From contig NZ_JAXCIL010000002.1 of NCBI RefSeq assembly GCF_034387475.1, positions 992,001-1,056,000 on the forward strand: a DNA stretch of 64,000 bases. Direction: 5' to 3'. This DNA is from Pseudomonas sp. Teo4. Lineage in GTDB: Bacteria > Pseudomonadota > Gammaproteobacteria > Pseudomonadales > Pseudomonadaceae. Shown piece by piece: positions 1 to 8,696 of this stretch; the stretch's first letter is position 1; the number at the start of each line of letters is the position of its first letter. The translations under genes were made by a program, and so were the position numbers. Under the pieces are notes generated by a model. That model did no database searches. It was not told where the DNA came from and saw only the letters and a program-made list of their open reading frames with translations.

Positions 1-308
1 CTGGCCTGGTCATGGAAGGGCTGCAGCAACTCGACCCCTGCCTGGCCATCGCGCATGCGGTTGTCCAGCAGCACGCTGTGTTCGCCATCGAAGCGCCCGA
101 AGAGGTGCACGCGGCGGTACGCTGTGTCACCGGTCTGTTGCAACTGCGCCGCGCCCAGTGGGGCCTCCACCTGGCGCTCGGCGTAGGCGTCCAGCAGGGC
201 GCGTTTTTCCTGGGCGCGGCCAAGTTGCCAGCAGCCGAGCGAGATCAGCACCGGCAGCAGCGCGAGCACCGCCAGCGTAGGTATCCAGCCTGGACGGAAC
301 GGCCTCAC
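1..308 (-). CDS. SURF1 family cytochrome oxidase assembly protein (N-terminal part; C-terminus off the window)
   Basis: The visible 102 codons give an N-terminal membrane anchor (WIPTLAVLALLPVLISLGCW), followed by LGRAQEKRALLDAYAERQ and a GRFDGEHSVLLDNR stretch, all typical of SURF1/Shy1. These proteins help insert heme a into subunit I of cytochrome c oxidase in the inner membrane. The gene follows coxC on the same strand, with a small gene on the opposite strand between them. The start is GTG at 308: an ATG at 319 opens only four codons before a TGA that overlaps this GTG. The end is cut by the window edge. Confidence 0.85.
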   Translation of the reverse strand, partial: MRPFRPGWIPTLAVLALLPVLISLGCWQLGRAQEKRALLDAYAERQVEAPLGAAQLQQTGDTAYRRVHLFGRFDGEHSVLLDNRMRDGQAGVELLQPFHDQA

Positions 309-371
309 AACGGCCTCATACGGTCGAGCGCTATACTTATCCACATCACCGCATCCCCCCGGAGTATCGCC

Positions 372-575
372 ATGCTCAAGGCCGCGATTGTCCTGATGCT
401 ATTGGCCACGATTGCCAGCCTGTTCAGTGGCCTGGTGTTTCTGGTCAAGGACGATGAAAACTCGACCCGACTGCTCAAGGCCCTGACCGTTCGTGTCGCC
501 CTGGCCGCCGTGACCGTTGGCCTGGTGGCTTGGGGCTTCATCAGTGGCCAGCTGGTTTCCCACGCCCCGTTCTGA
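372..575 (+). CDS. Small twin-transmembrane protein (DUF2909 type)
   Basis: This 67-residue protein consists of two hydrophobic helices (about residues 3-23 and 40-60) joined by a short charged loop, FLVKDDENSTRLLKALTVR. It matches the twin-transmembrane/DUF2909 proteins found beside cox genes in Pseudomonas. Its function is unknown; the place between coxC and SURF1 suggests a link to oxidase assembly, which is inference. The start has GGAG eight bases upstream. It lies on the strand opposite to the cox operon, so it needs its own promoter. Confidence 0.75.
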   Translation: MLKAAIVLMLLATIASLFSGLVFLVKDDENSTRLLKALTVRVALAAVTVGLVAWGFISGQLVSHAPF

Positions 576-598
576 TCTGCGCCAGCTATACGGACCTC

Positions 599-618
599 AT
601 CGCTGGCAAGCCAGCGAT
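599..618. terminator. Inverted repeat between convergent genes
   Basis: ATCGCTGG and CCAGCGAT form a perfect 8-bp stem around the loop CAAG, midway between the convergent ends of the twin-transmembrane gene and coxC. There is no T-run on either side, so termination is only a guess; it may be a REP remnant. Confidence 0.4.
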
Positions 619-631
619 AGGGCCGGTTGAC

Positions 632-1519
632 CTACAGCACATACACAAAGATGAATAGCCCCACCCACACCACATCGACAAAGTGCCAATACCAGCTGGC
701 CGCCTCGAAACCGAAGTGTTTATCCGGGTTGAAGTGCCCACGCAGGATGCGTACGAGCATGACGATCAGAATGATCGTGCCAAGGGTCACGTGGGCACCG
801 TGGAAGCCGGTGAGCATGAAGAAAGTCGCCCCGTAGATACCGGAACCCAGGGTCAGCCCCAGCTTGGTATATGCCTCGTGATACTCGTAGGCCTGCAGCG
901 AGATGAAGCTGATACCCAGGATGATGGTCAGCGCCAGCCACAGCTTCAGTGCTCCCCGATGCTCACGGCGCAGGGCGTGGTGGGCGATGGTGACAGTCAC
1001 ACTGGAACTCACCAGCAGGATGGTGTTGATCAGTGGCAGGTGCCACGGGTCGATCACTTCCTTGGGCGGCGGGAACAACTTGGGGTCGGGTGTATGCAGC
1101 AATGGCCAGGCAAACTCGAAGCTCGGCCACAGCATGTGCGCCACACCTTTGGCGCCTTCGCCCCCCAGCCATGGCCCAGCCAATACGCGCACGTAGAACA
1201 GCGCGCCAAAGAAGGCGAGGAAGAACATCACCTCAGAAAAAATGAACCAGCTCATGCCCCAGCGGAACGAGCGGTCCATCTGTGGGCTGTAGAGCCCGGC
1301 GTGGCTTTCCTTGACCACCGCGCCAAACCAGCCGAACAGCATGTAGGCCAGAAACAACGCACCAACAAAGAAAATCAGCGGCCCATGGGACTCCGGGTGC
1401 CCAGCCTTGAGGTCATTGAACCAGGTGCCTAGCCCGAACATGGTGATGAACATCCCGATCGTCGCGATGATCGGCCATTTGCTCTGCGCCGGGACGTAGT
1501 AGTGCTCGTGACTTGCCAT
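632..1519 (-). CDS. coxC: Cytochrome c oxidase subunit III (aa3 type)
   Basis: At 295 residues with seven hydrophobic segments this is a standard COX3. The N-terminus MASHEHYYVPAQ, a central WPLLHTPDPKLFPPP segment and the C-terminal GFHGAHVTLGTI and WYWHFVDVVW motifs are family hallmarks. The subunit carries no redox centre and stabilises the proton-pumping core. It is last in the coxB-coxA-ctaG-coxC run. The start was placed at the ATG with GGAGAA upstream; a reading frame continues 17 codons further but has no good ribosome site. Confidence 0.96.
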   Translation of the reverse strand: MASHEHYYVPAQSKWPIIATIGMFITMFGLGTWFNDLKAGHPESHGPLIFFVGALFLAYMLFGWFGAVVKESHAGLYSPQMDRSFRWGMSWFIFSEVMFFLAFFGALFYVRVLAGPWLGGEGAKGVAHMLWPSFEFAWPLLHTPDPKLFPPPKEVIDPWHLPLINTILLVSSSVTVTIAHHALRREHRGALKLWLALTIILGISFISLQAYEYHEAYTKLGLTLGSGIYGATFFMLTGFHGAHVTLGTIILIVMLVRILRGHFNPDKHFGFEAASWYWHFVDVVWVGLFIFVYVL

Positions 1520-1535
1520 TGCTGTTCTCCTTCCC

Positions 1536-2102
1536 TTAACGGGCGCCCTGGACGTCCTGGGCCGCGACATGCGCGACCGGCGGGTGGCGAGCGGTGATGT
1601 CGAACAAGGTGTAGGCCAATGTCAGGTGCTTCACGCTTTCCGGCAGGTCGCGGTCGACGATGAAACGCACCGGCATCTCGATACGCTCGCCGGGTTGCAG
1701 CACCTGCTGGGTGAAGCAGAAACATTCGGTCTTGTGGAAGTATGCCGCCGCCTCGGCCGGGGTAATGCTGGGTATGGCCTGGGCACTCATGGGCCGGTCG
1801 GTCGGGTTGCGCGCGATGAAAATCATCTGGTTCACCGCCCCAGGATTGACGTCGATCTGGTCCGCCGTTGAGTAGAAGTCCCAGACCATGTCGCTGGCAT
1901 TGGTCGACATGAACTGCACCCGCACACTGCGAGATGGGTCACTGACTTGGCTGCCTTCGTACTGCCCACCAGTCTTGCCATTGATACCAAAGGCCTTGCA
2001 CATCACGTCGTAGATCGGCACCAGGGCGAAGCCGAAGGCGAACATCACCACCGTCAGCATCAGCAGGCGCAACACCAGGCGTTTGAGCGACAGGCCGTTC
2101 AT
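1536..2102 (-). CDS. ctaG: Cytochrome c oxidase assembly protein CtaG/Cox11
   Basis: This Cox11-type copper chaperone delivers copper to the CuB site of subunit I. It has one N-terminal membrane helix (residues 8-30), a periplasmic beta domain and the copper-binding motif CFCF at 127-130. The length of 188 residues is normal. The AGGAAAG ribosome site fits the ATG at 2102 better than a GTG two codons earlier. The stop lies 16 bases before the coxC start, so the two are probably co-transcribed. Confidence 0.93.
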   Translation of the reverse strand: MNGLSLKRLVLRLLMLTVVMFAFGFALVPIYDVMCKAFGINGKTGGQYEGSQVSDPSRSVRVQFMSTNASDMVWDFYSTADQIDVNPGAVNQMIFIARNPTDRPMSAQAIPSITPAEAAAYFHKTECFCFTQQVLQPGERIEMPVRFIVDRDLPESVKHLTLAYTLFDITARHPPVAHVAAQDVQGAR

Positions 2103-2112
2103 GGGCACTTTC

Positions 2113-3702
2113 CTACTTCACTTCCGGTGGTGTCTGGAAGGTGTGGTAAGGCGCAGGCGAGGGGATCGACCACTCCAGCCCCTCGGCACCGTCCCATGGC
2201 TTGGCCGGCGCAGGTGCGCCACCACGAATGCACTTGATGACGATGAACAGGAAGAAGATCTGCGTCGCACCGAACATGAAGGCCCCGATCGACGACACCA
2301 TGTTGAAGTCGGCGAACTGCAGGTTGTAGTCGGGAATCCGCCGTGGCATGCCGGCCAGGCCAACGAAGTGCATGGGGAAGAAGGCCAGGTTCATGCCGAC
2401 GAACGACAACCAGAAATGCAGCTTGCCCAAGGTTTCGTCGTACATGTGCCCGGTCCACTTGGGCAGCCAGTAATAGGCAGAGGCAAAGATGCCGAAAATC
2501 GCCCCCGGCACCAGCACGTAGTGGAAGTGCGCCACCACGAAGTAGGTGTCGTGGTACTGGAAGTCGGCCGGGGCGATGGCCAGCATCAACCCGGAGAACC
2601 CGCCGATGGTGAACAGGATGACGAAGGCGATGGCGAACAGCATCGGCGTTTCGAAGCTCAGCGAGCCTTCCCACATGGTGCTGACCCAGTTGAACACCTT
2701 CACCCCGGTGGGCACGGCGATAAGCATGGTGGCGTACATGAAGAACAACTCGCCCACCACTGGGATACCGACCACGAACATGTGGTGGGCCCAGACGATG
2801 AATGACAGGAAGGCAATCGCACCGGTGGCGTACACCATCGACGTGTAGCCGAACAGCGGCTTGCGCGAGAACGCCGGAATGATCGAGCTGACCGCGCCGA
2901 ACGCCGGCAGGATCATGATGTACACCTCGGGGTGGCCGAAGAACCAGAACACGTGCTGGAACAGCACCGGGTCACCGCCACCGGCTGCGCTGAAGAAGCT
3001 GGTGCCGAAGTGGATGTCCATCAGCATCATGGTCACCACACCGGCCAGTACCGGCATCACGGCAATCAGCAGGAATGCGGTGATCAACCAGGTCCAGACG
3101 AACAACGGCATTTTCATCAAGGTCATGCCGGGGGCGCGCAGGTTGAGGATGGTGGCGATCACGTTGATCGCCCCCATGATCGAGCTGATACCCATCATGT
3201 GGATGGCGAAGATGAAGAAGGTCACGCTGGCCGGCGCGTAGGTGGTCGACAGCGGGGCGTAGAAGGTCCAGCCGAAGTTCGGCCCGCCGCCAGGGGTGAA
3301 CAAGGTCGAGACCAGCAGCAGGAACGCCGCCGGCAGCAGCCAGAAGCTGAAGTTGTTCATCCGCGGCAGGGCCATGTCCGGCGCCCCGACCATCAACGGG
3401 ATCATCCAGTTGGCCAGGCCGACGAAGGCCGGCATCACAGCGCCGAACACCATGATCAGGCCATGCATGGTGGTCATCTGGTTGAAGAACGCCGGTTCCA
3501 CGATCTGCAGCCCCGGCTGGAACAGCTCGGCGCGGATAACCATGGCAAACGAACCACCGAGCAGGAACATCATGAAGCTGAACCACAGGTACATCGTGCC
3601 GATGTCCTTATGGTTGGTGGTCAGCACCCAGCGCATCAGGCCCTTTGCCGGGCCGTGGGCATGCTCGTGGCCGTGGGCGTGGTCGTCGATCACTGCACTC
3701 AT
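2113..3702 (-). CDS. coxA: Cytochrome c oxidase subunit I (aa3 type)
   Basis: This 529-residue heme-copper oxidase core has twelve predicted membrane helices. Visible signatures are the CuB-ligand segment FFGHPEVYIMILPAFG, with the His-Tyr pair, and HDTYFVVAHFHYVL, which carries the heme ligands. The N-terminus is histidine-rich (HAHGHEHAHG). It reduces oxygen to water with electrons passed on by subunit II and pumps protons. It lies 43 bases downstream of coxB and 10 bases upstream of ctaG. The start follows a GGAGACAGG ribosome site. Confidence 0.97.
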   Translation of the reverse strand: MSAVIDDHAHGHEHAHGPAKGLMRWVLTTNHKDIGTMYLWFSFMMFLLGGSFAMVIRAELFQPGLQIVEPAFFNQMTTMHGLIMVFGAVMPAFVGLANWMIPLMVGAPDMALPRMNNFSFWLLPAAFLLLVSTLFTPGGGPNFGWTFYAPLSTTYAPASVTFFIFAIHMMGISSIMGAINVIATILNLRAPGMTLMKMPLFVWTWLITAFLLIAVMPVLAGVVTMMLMDIHFGTSFFSAAGGGDPVLFQHVFWFFGHPEVYIMILPAFGAVSSIIPAFSRKPLFGYTSMVYATGAIAFLSFIVWAHHMFVVGIPVVGELFFMYATMLIAVPTGVKVFNWVSTMWEGSLSFETPMLFAIAFVILFTIGGFSGLMLAIAPADFQYHDTYFVVAHFHYVLVPGAIFGIFASAYYWLPKWTGHMYDETLGKLHFWLSFVGMNLAFFPMHFVGLAGMPRRIPDYNLQFADFNMVSSIGAFMFGATQIFFLFIVIKCIRGGAPAPAKPWDGAEGLEWSIPSPAPYHTFQTPPEVK

Positions 3703-3745
3703 GTCCTGTCTCCTGCAATCCATTGATTGCCGCGAGTAACCCGGT

Positions 3746-4873
3746 TCATTGCGCTTCGGCCTGTTTCAGCGCCAGCACGTCCTTAGGCGTGACCATGTCG
3801 CCCTTGTTGTTGCCCCAGGCGTTGCGCTCGTAGGTGACCACTGCTGCGATGTCGACTTCCGACAGTTGCTTGCCGAAGGCGGCCATGGCCGTGCCGGGCT
3901 TGCCGTGGAAGACGATGCCCAGGTGGCCTTCCTTCGGCCCGGTGGCGATCTTCGAGCCTTTGAGCGCCGGGAACATCGGCGGCAGGCCTTGGCCTTCGGC
4001 CTGGTGACAGGCCACGCAGGTGGTGTGGTAGACCTTGTCGCCACGCTCGACCAGCTCCTCGAGCGTCCACTCCTTGCTCGTCAGCTCCTTGAGCTTGGCC
4101 GCTTCAGCCTTGCGCTCACCCAGCCAGGTGTCGTAGTCGGCCTTGGACTTGACCTCTACCACCACCGGCATGAAACCGTGGTCCTTGCCGCACAATTCGG
4201 TGCACTGACCACGGTAGATGCCGGGCTTCTCGATGCGGGTCCAGGCCTCGTTGACGAAACCGGGGATGGCATCGCGCTTGACGGCGAAGGCGGGCACCCA
4301 CCAGGAATGGATGACATCGGCGGCAGTTACCAGGAAGCGCACTTTCGCGCCCACCGGCAGCACCAGCGGCTGGTCGACCTCAAGCAGGTAGTGCTCGTCC
4401 TTGGGCGCCTTGTTGTGAATCTGGTCGGCAGGGGTGGCCAGGTTGCTGAAGAACTCCACGTCCTGGCCCAGGTACTTGTAGTGCCACTTCCACTGGTAAC
4501 CGGTGACCTGGATGTCGATGTCAGATTCACTGGCGTCGTAGATATCAATCAGGGTCTTGGTGGCCGGGATGGCCATGGCCACAAGAATGAGGAAGGGGAC
4601 GATGGTCCAGAGGATTTCCACCCAGGTGTGCTCGTGGAAATGCGCCGGTTGCTGCCCGGTTGAGCGGCGATGGATGACCATCGACCAGAACATCGCACCG
4701 AACACGACGATGCCGATGATCACGCAGATCCAGAAGATGGTCATGTGCAGGTCGAACACGGCGTTGGAGACTTCCGTCGCCCCTGGCGCCATGTTCACGG
4801 TCCAGGCGGCGTGTGCCTGACCGAAAACTGACCACAACAGAAGGCCCATCCAGACATGTGGATGTCGCATCAT
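3746..4873 (-). CDS. coxB: Cytochrome c oxidase subunit II with fused C-terminal cytochrome c domain
   Basis: After a signal peptide (about 1-22) come two membrane helices (near 45-65 and 88-110), a cupredoxin domain and a cytochrome c domain. CuA ligands are visible as H189, C224, C228, H232 and M235. The heme c motif CVACH is at 286-290. A c-type domain fused to subunit II marks a caa3-like enzyme that takes electrons from soluble cytochrome c. It is the first gene of the operon. A tandem ATGATG start follows AAGGGGAAC; 375 residues is typical of pseudomonad CoxB. Confidence 0.96.
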   Translation of the reverse strand: MMRHPHVWMGLLLWSVFGQAHAAWTVNMAPGATEVSNAVFDLHMTIFWICVIIGIVVFGAMFWSMVIHRRSTGQQPAHFHEHTWVEILWTIVPFLILVAMAIPATKTLIDIYDASESDIDIQVTGYQWKWHYKYLGQDVEFFSNLATPADQIHNKAPKDEHYLLEVDQPLVLPVGAKVRFLVTAADVIHSWWVPAFAVKRDAIPGFVNEAWTRIEKPGIYRGQCTELCGKDHGFMPVVVEVKSKADYDTWLGERKAEAAKLKELTSKEWTLEELVERGDKVYHTTCVACHQAEGQGLPPMFPALKGSKIATGPKEGHLGIVFHGKPGTAMAAFGKQLSEVDIAAVVTYERNAWGNNKGDMVTPKDVLALKQAEAQ

Positions 4874-5241
4874 TGCGGGTTCCCCTTCTAATTCTTGTTG
4901 TCCCGGAGGCGTGGCCTGCGGCAAGAGGGAACGGCGGTCAAGACTGCCTGGCTTCGACGACCGAGCCCCTGCGAAAGCAGTCGGGCCTCATCAACGAATC
5001 ACGTTCAACGGGAGTATAGACAGCGACCAACGGTGCGCAATGAAGGCTGTGAAATGAACCTCACGAAATTGGATAATGCCTCGAAAGCCGCAGGCTAGAG
5101 CATTAGTGGCACAATAGTGGCATATTGATATAGCTTGCTCCGCACACGTTTGCGGCTTTTATAACAAACTTGTCTTAGGCATTCCGTATACCGAGCTACC
5201 TTAGTGTCTTCCGTTTGTAATGCCTTGTCCCTGGAGTTGTC
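4874..5241. other. Divergent intergenic region, cox operon / unknown gene
   Basis: No gene is visible in these 368 bases. They hold a good minus-strand promoter for coxB. Near 5143-5163 there is a hairpin, CCGCA/TGCGG followed by CTTTT, that could end a short transcript running to the right. A weak TTGCTC...TATAAC pair at about 5138-5167 might serve the gene at 5242, but its spacing is poor. Confidence 0.5.
5013..5040 (-). promoter_or_regulatory. Candidate RpoS-type promoter of the cox operon
   Basis: Read on the minus strand, TTGCGC and CTATACT are separated by 16 bases (TTGCGC to TATACT), about 130 bases before coxB. CTATACT is the preferred -10 of the stationary-phase sigma factor RpoS. 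From memory, the aa3 oxidase genes of P. aeruginosa are RpoS-dependent, which agrees. Assignment is from sequence only. Confidence 0.5.
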
Positions 5242-5883
5242 ATGAACATCGCTGCCGTGCGCGAGCAGATTAGCCAAGCCCACCAACATGAGAGCCGTAC
5301 TGGCCAATTGAAACAGCGTCTCGAGGCGCAACTACCCCATCTGCACCCCTCGATCCAACTGCCTGAGCAGGACGCCCAGGGTACTTTGGCGCGCTTCGTC
5401 GGCGCTTACATCGACCAGGTTCCGGAATTGCTGGAGGCCGCACACGAGGTGGCCCGCGAGGCGGGTATCGAGTCGCAGGTCAAACCGGTGCTGAAGATCG
5501 CCGAGGCCTATTTCCTGCAGCCCCCCAGTGTGATGCAAGGCCATGTCGGCCTGGATTGCCTGCTGGACGAGGCTTATCTGGCGCACCGGCTGGTCGAAGA
5601 GGTCAACGACCTGTACATCCGCCACTTCCAGCAACCGCTGATTCCGCTCGACACCACCGTGGCCAACCTGATCGCTCACCAGCTGATTGGCGAAACTTTC
5701 GCCAACCAGCTGGATGAAGTGGTGCACCACTCGGTCGACGAAATGCTCAACGACGAGAGCTTCGCCGCGGAATCGGTGGAGGCTTACCGCGACACCCTGT
5801 GCAGCCCGGAAACCGGCGCCGCATGGAAACGCTGGCCATGCCTGTCACGCCAGCTTGGCGTGGAGCTGGGCCAGCCGGCCTGA
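5242..5883 (+). CDS. Conserved Pseudomonas protein of unknown function
   Basis: This 213-residue protein is soluble and largely helical, with no signal peptide, membrane segment or catalytic motif that I recognise. The gene starts at an ATG preceded by CTGGAG and is divergent from the cox operon. P. aeruginosa has an unannotated gene in the same place beside coxB (from memory), so the neighbourhood is conserved. The C-terminal third, EVVHHSVDEMLNDESF onward, is acidic and helical. No function can be assigned. Confidence 0.8.
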   Translation: MNIAAVREQISQAHQHESRTGQLKQRLEAQLPHLHPSIQLPEQDAQGTLARFVGAYIDQVPELLEAAHEVAREAGIESQVKPVLKIAEAYFLQPPSVMQGHVGLDCLLDEAYLAHRLVEEVNDLYIRHFQQPLIPLDTTVANLIAHQLIGETFANQLDEVVHHSVDEMLNDESFAAESVEAYRDTLCSPETGAAWKRWPCLSRQLGVELGQPA

Positions 5884-5903
5884 AATCGACTGTGCCTGGC
5901 CCA

Positions 5904-5933
5904 GCCTCTTCGCGGGTAAACCCGCGAAGAGGC
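5904..5933. repeat. REP-type palindrome
   Basis: Two perfect 14-base arms (GCCTCTTCGCGGGT and its complement) flank a two-base loop. It lies between convergent genes and could act as a transcription stop for both. Confidence 0.75.
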
Positions 5934-5960
5934 CTGACCAGGCAGTACAGCAATTCAGCC

Positions 5961-7496
5961 CTAGGCACCCACCCCTGCAGAAGTCCGCAACCGCCCCTCG
6001 ATCCGCCGCTTCAACCGGCGCTGCTCGATCATCAACCGCGAACCATTGGCCGAATTGCTGCGGCTCCAGTCCTCGAGCAGCTCAAGGCACGAGTGGTCGA
6101 TGTAGCTCAGGTTGCCCAGTGGCACATGCAACGTGGTGCCAGCCGGAACGGTATCGAGCACCTGGGTCAGAGCCGGCACCTTCAAAAACGTCGCAGCACC
6201 GCTGAGCCGCAGTTCCATGTGTCCTGGCTTGTCCAGCGTCACCAGGCTGATCTTCAAGCGCGCCGCCTTGAATGCCAGCTTGAGCAGGGTCAGGGCAAAG
6301 CCCAGCAGCACGCCGGTCAACAGGTCGGTGAAAATGATCGCCAGCGCGGTAGCCGCATAGGTGAACATCGGCATTCGGCCATAGCGCCCCAAACCACGGA
6401 AGGCTTTGAAATCCACCAGTTTGATACCGGTGTACACCAGCACGCCCGCCAGGCTGGCGACCGGAATCTGCTGCAGCACGCTACTCAACACCACGACGAA
6501 CGCCAGCAGCCACAGGCCGTGAAAAATGGCAGAGGCACGGGTCTGCGCACCGGCCTGAACATTCGCCGAGCTGCGCACGATCACGCCTGTCATCGGCAAG
6601 GCGCCGAGCACGCCGCAAAGCATGTTGCCGATGCCTTGGGCGGACAGTTCACGGTCAAAGTCCGAACGTTGGCCACTGTGCATGCGGTCCACCGCAGCGG
6701 CGGATAACAAGGTCTCGGCACTGGCAATGAAGGCCAGGGCAAAAGCCGCCACCAACAGCGTAGGGTCAGCCAGCTTCAGCAGATCATCTGGGCGAATCCA
6801 GTCGATGGCCTCGGTCAGGTCAGCCGGCACCTGCACCCGATTCACCGAAAGCGCCAGCCACATGCTGACGGCTGTCATTGTCGCCACCCCCAGCAAGGCT
6901 CCGGGGACGAAGCGCAACCGTTGTGGCCGCAAACGCTCCCAGCCCCACATGATGGCGATGGCGCCCAAACCCAGCGCGCCGGCCTGCCAACCCGAGCCTG
7001 CGTTTTCCAGTGGCAGGGCAGCGGCTACCGTCGCAGGAAACTCCAGCAGATTCTGCATGCCGGAAGGTTGCGGAGCCGTGTCGAACATCACATGCACCTG
7101 TGACAGTACGATCAACACCCCGATACCAGCCAGCATGCCGTATACCACTGCCGGTGCCGTTACCCGAAACCAGCAACCCAGTCGCAGGCGCCCGGCCAGC
7201 AGCTGCAGCAAGCCAGCCAACAGCAGTATCGGCCCCAACATGTCCATGCCATGCTGGCGCACCAGTTCAAAAACCAGCACCGCCAAACCGGCGGCCGGGC
7301 CACTGACCTGAAGCGGCGAGCCGGCCAGGAAGCCGACCACGATACCGCCGATGATGCCTGTAATCAGGCCCTTGGCCGGCGGCATGCCTGAAGCGATCGC
7401 AATGCCCATGCACAAGGGCAGGGCCACCAGAAACACCACCACTGACGCCAGTAGTTCGCGCGGCAATGCCGCTGTGATCTGTGTCTTGTTCACCAT
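5961..7496 (-). CDS. SulP family anion transporter (probable bicarbonate transporter)
   Basis: This 511-residue SulP/SLC26-type permease has 10-12 hydrophobic helices (about 12-400). The N-terminal LPLCMGIAIASGMPPAKGL and PLQVSGPAAGLAVLVFEL segments are typical of the family. A degenerate STAS-like tail covers the last 100 residues (SYIDHSCLELLEDW). It lies downstream of a beta-carbonic anhydrase on the same strand; this pairing is common for SulP proteins that carry bicarbonate, so bicarbonate rather than sulfate is the better guess. The start was set at MVNKTQIT, with GAGGAAGGAAAG upstream. Confidence 0.85.
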   Translation of the reverse strand: MVNKTQITAALPRELLASVVVFLVALPLCMGIAIASGMPPAKGLITGIIGGIVVGFLAGSPLQVSGPAAGLAVLVFELVRQHGMDMLGPILLLAGLLQLLAGRLRLGCWFRVTAPAVVYGMLAGIGVLIVLSQVHVMFDTAPQPSGMQNLLEFPATVAAALPLENAGSGWQAGALGLGAIAIMWGWERLRPQRLRFVPGALLGVATMTAVSMWLALSVNRVQVPADLTEAIDWIRPDDLLKLADPTLLVAAFALAFIASAETLLSAAAVDRMHSGQRSDFDRELSAQGIGNMLCGVLGALPMTGVIVRSSANVQAGAQTRASAIFHGLWLLAFVVVLSSVLQQIPVASLAGVLVYTGIKLVDFKAFRGLGRYGRMPMFTYAATALAIIFTDLLTGVLLGFALTLLKLAFKAARLKISLVTLDKPGHMELRLSGAATFLKVPALTQVLDTVPAGTTLHVPLGNLSYIDHSCLELLEDWSRSNSANGSRLMIEQRRLKRRIEGRLRTSAGVGA

Positions 7497-7631
7497 TTCT
7501 TTCCTTCCTCTGTCACAGGCCATTCCTCTGGCCATAGGCACATTGGCCCCTGACAAGCGCGCAGGCGCGGGCCGCCAGCAGCGTTGCCGGCAAGGCAGTC
7601 AGGGGATTTCAAGGCGGCAGAAGGCCGTACC

Positions 7632-7648
7632 GCACCCCTTTGGGGTGC
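7632..7648. repeat. Perfect hairpin between carbonic anhydrase and SulP genes
   Basis: GCACCCC-TTT-GGGGTGC is a 7-bp stem with a three-base loop, lying between the carbonic anhydrase stop and the SulP start. No T-run follows on the minus strand. It could protect an mRNA end or reduce read-through. Confidence 0.5.
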
Positions 7649-7684
7649 AGTCGGCAATCAAGGTATTGCGGGTGTCAGGGTCGC

Positions 7685-8404
7685 TTAGTAGCGGCCTCTC
7701 GGGGTCGCGCAGGGGATCGGCTCACCGGCGGTGAGCGGCAGGAAGCTGTCGCTTGCAGCGTCGTAGGCTTCGATCTGACTGGTCTCGATATCGTAGATCC
7801 AGCCATGGATGAACAGCTGGCCCGCCGCCAGGCGCGAAGCAACCGAAGGGTGCGTGCGCAGGTGGTGCAACTGGGCGATGACGTTTTCCTTGGTCACCAC
7901 CTGCATGGTCTCGTGCTCACTGCCACAGGAGCAGTTGTCCTCGACCACCGTACGGGCGACTTCGGCGTGGCGCAGCCAGGCCTTGACGGTTGGCATCTTC
8001 TCCAGCGAACCCGGGTTGAGCACGGCACGCATGGCACCGCAGTCGGAGTGGCCGCAGACGATGATGTGATGCACGCCCAGGGCGAGCACCGCGTATTCGA
8101 TCGCGGTAGAAACACCACCGTTCATCTGACCATAGGGTGGGACCACGTTGCCGACGTTACGGGTCACGAACAGGTCGCCCGGCGAACTCTGGGTGATCAG
8201 CTCGGGAACGATGCGCGAGTCGGCACAGGTGATGAACATGGCGCGGGGCTTTTGCGCGGTGGCGAGCTTCTTGAACAGCTCTTGCTGCTCGGGGAAGACG
8301 TCATGGTGAAAGCGCAGGAAGCCGTCGACAATGTGCTTCAGGGCGGCATCGGCGCTCTCGGCGGGGGCCTCCGGAGCGACCTTGGATGGGTCCTTGACGG
8401 GCAT
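7685..8404 (-). CDS. Beta-class carbonic anhydrase
   Basis: This 239-residue enzyme interconverts CO2 and bicarbonate in the cytoplasm. The zinc site is complete: C60-x-D62-x-R64 in CADSR, and H119/C122 in GHSDCGAM. An N-terminal extension of about 25 residues rich in Pro, Ala and Glu precedes the fold. The same-strand SulP gene follows 188 bases downstream, suggesting a bicarbonate uptake and supply pair. The start ATG has GAGGATGAATC upstream. The 292 bases upstream (8405-8696) hold no gene that I can see. Confidence 0.94.
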   Translation of the reverse strand: MPVKDPSKVAPEAPAESADAALKHIVDGFLRFHHDVFPEQQELFKKLATAQKPRAMFITCADSRIVPELITQSSPGDLFVTRNVGNVVPPYGQMNGGVSTAIEYAVLALGVHHIIVCGHSDCGAMRAVLNPGSLEKMPTVKAWLRHAEVARTVVEDNCSCGSEHETMQVVTKENVIAQLHHLRTHPSVASRLAAGQLFIHGWIYDIETSQIEAYDAASDSFLPLTAGEPIPCATPRGRY

Positions 8405-8696
8405 GATTCATCCTCTTGACGGTTTGTAGGTAAATCCATTTTACCGGTGAAAGATTCTGGCTATGCAGGGATTTAGATGACGCGCACGGGCCATTAATCA
8501 CAGTCGCTGTTGACTGATTGCCTACGCTAGCGGGGAAAACTTAATTGAAACTGAATTCGAAGGCTCTAGAACAAGCGTTCCAGGCCATACAGGCGGGAAC
8601 TGAATAATAGCAAAAAAGCATCAACCGCCAAGCCCCATGAGTGAAATTATTGGCTGCTATTAGCCAAATTGAATGCACCCGCACACCCTCGGTGGG

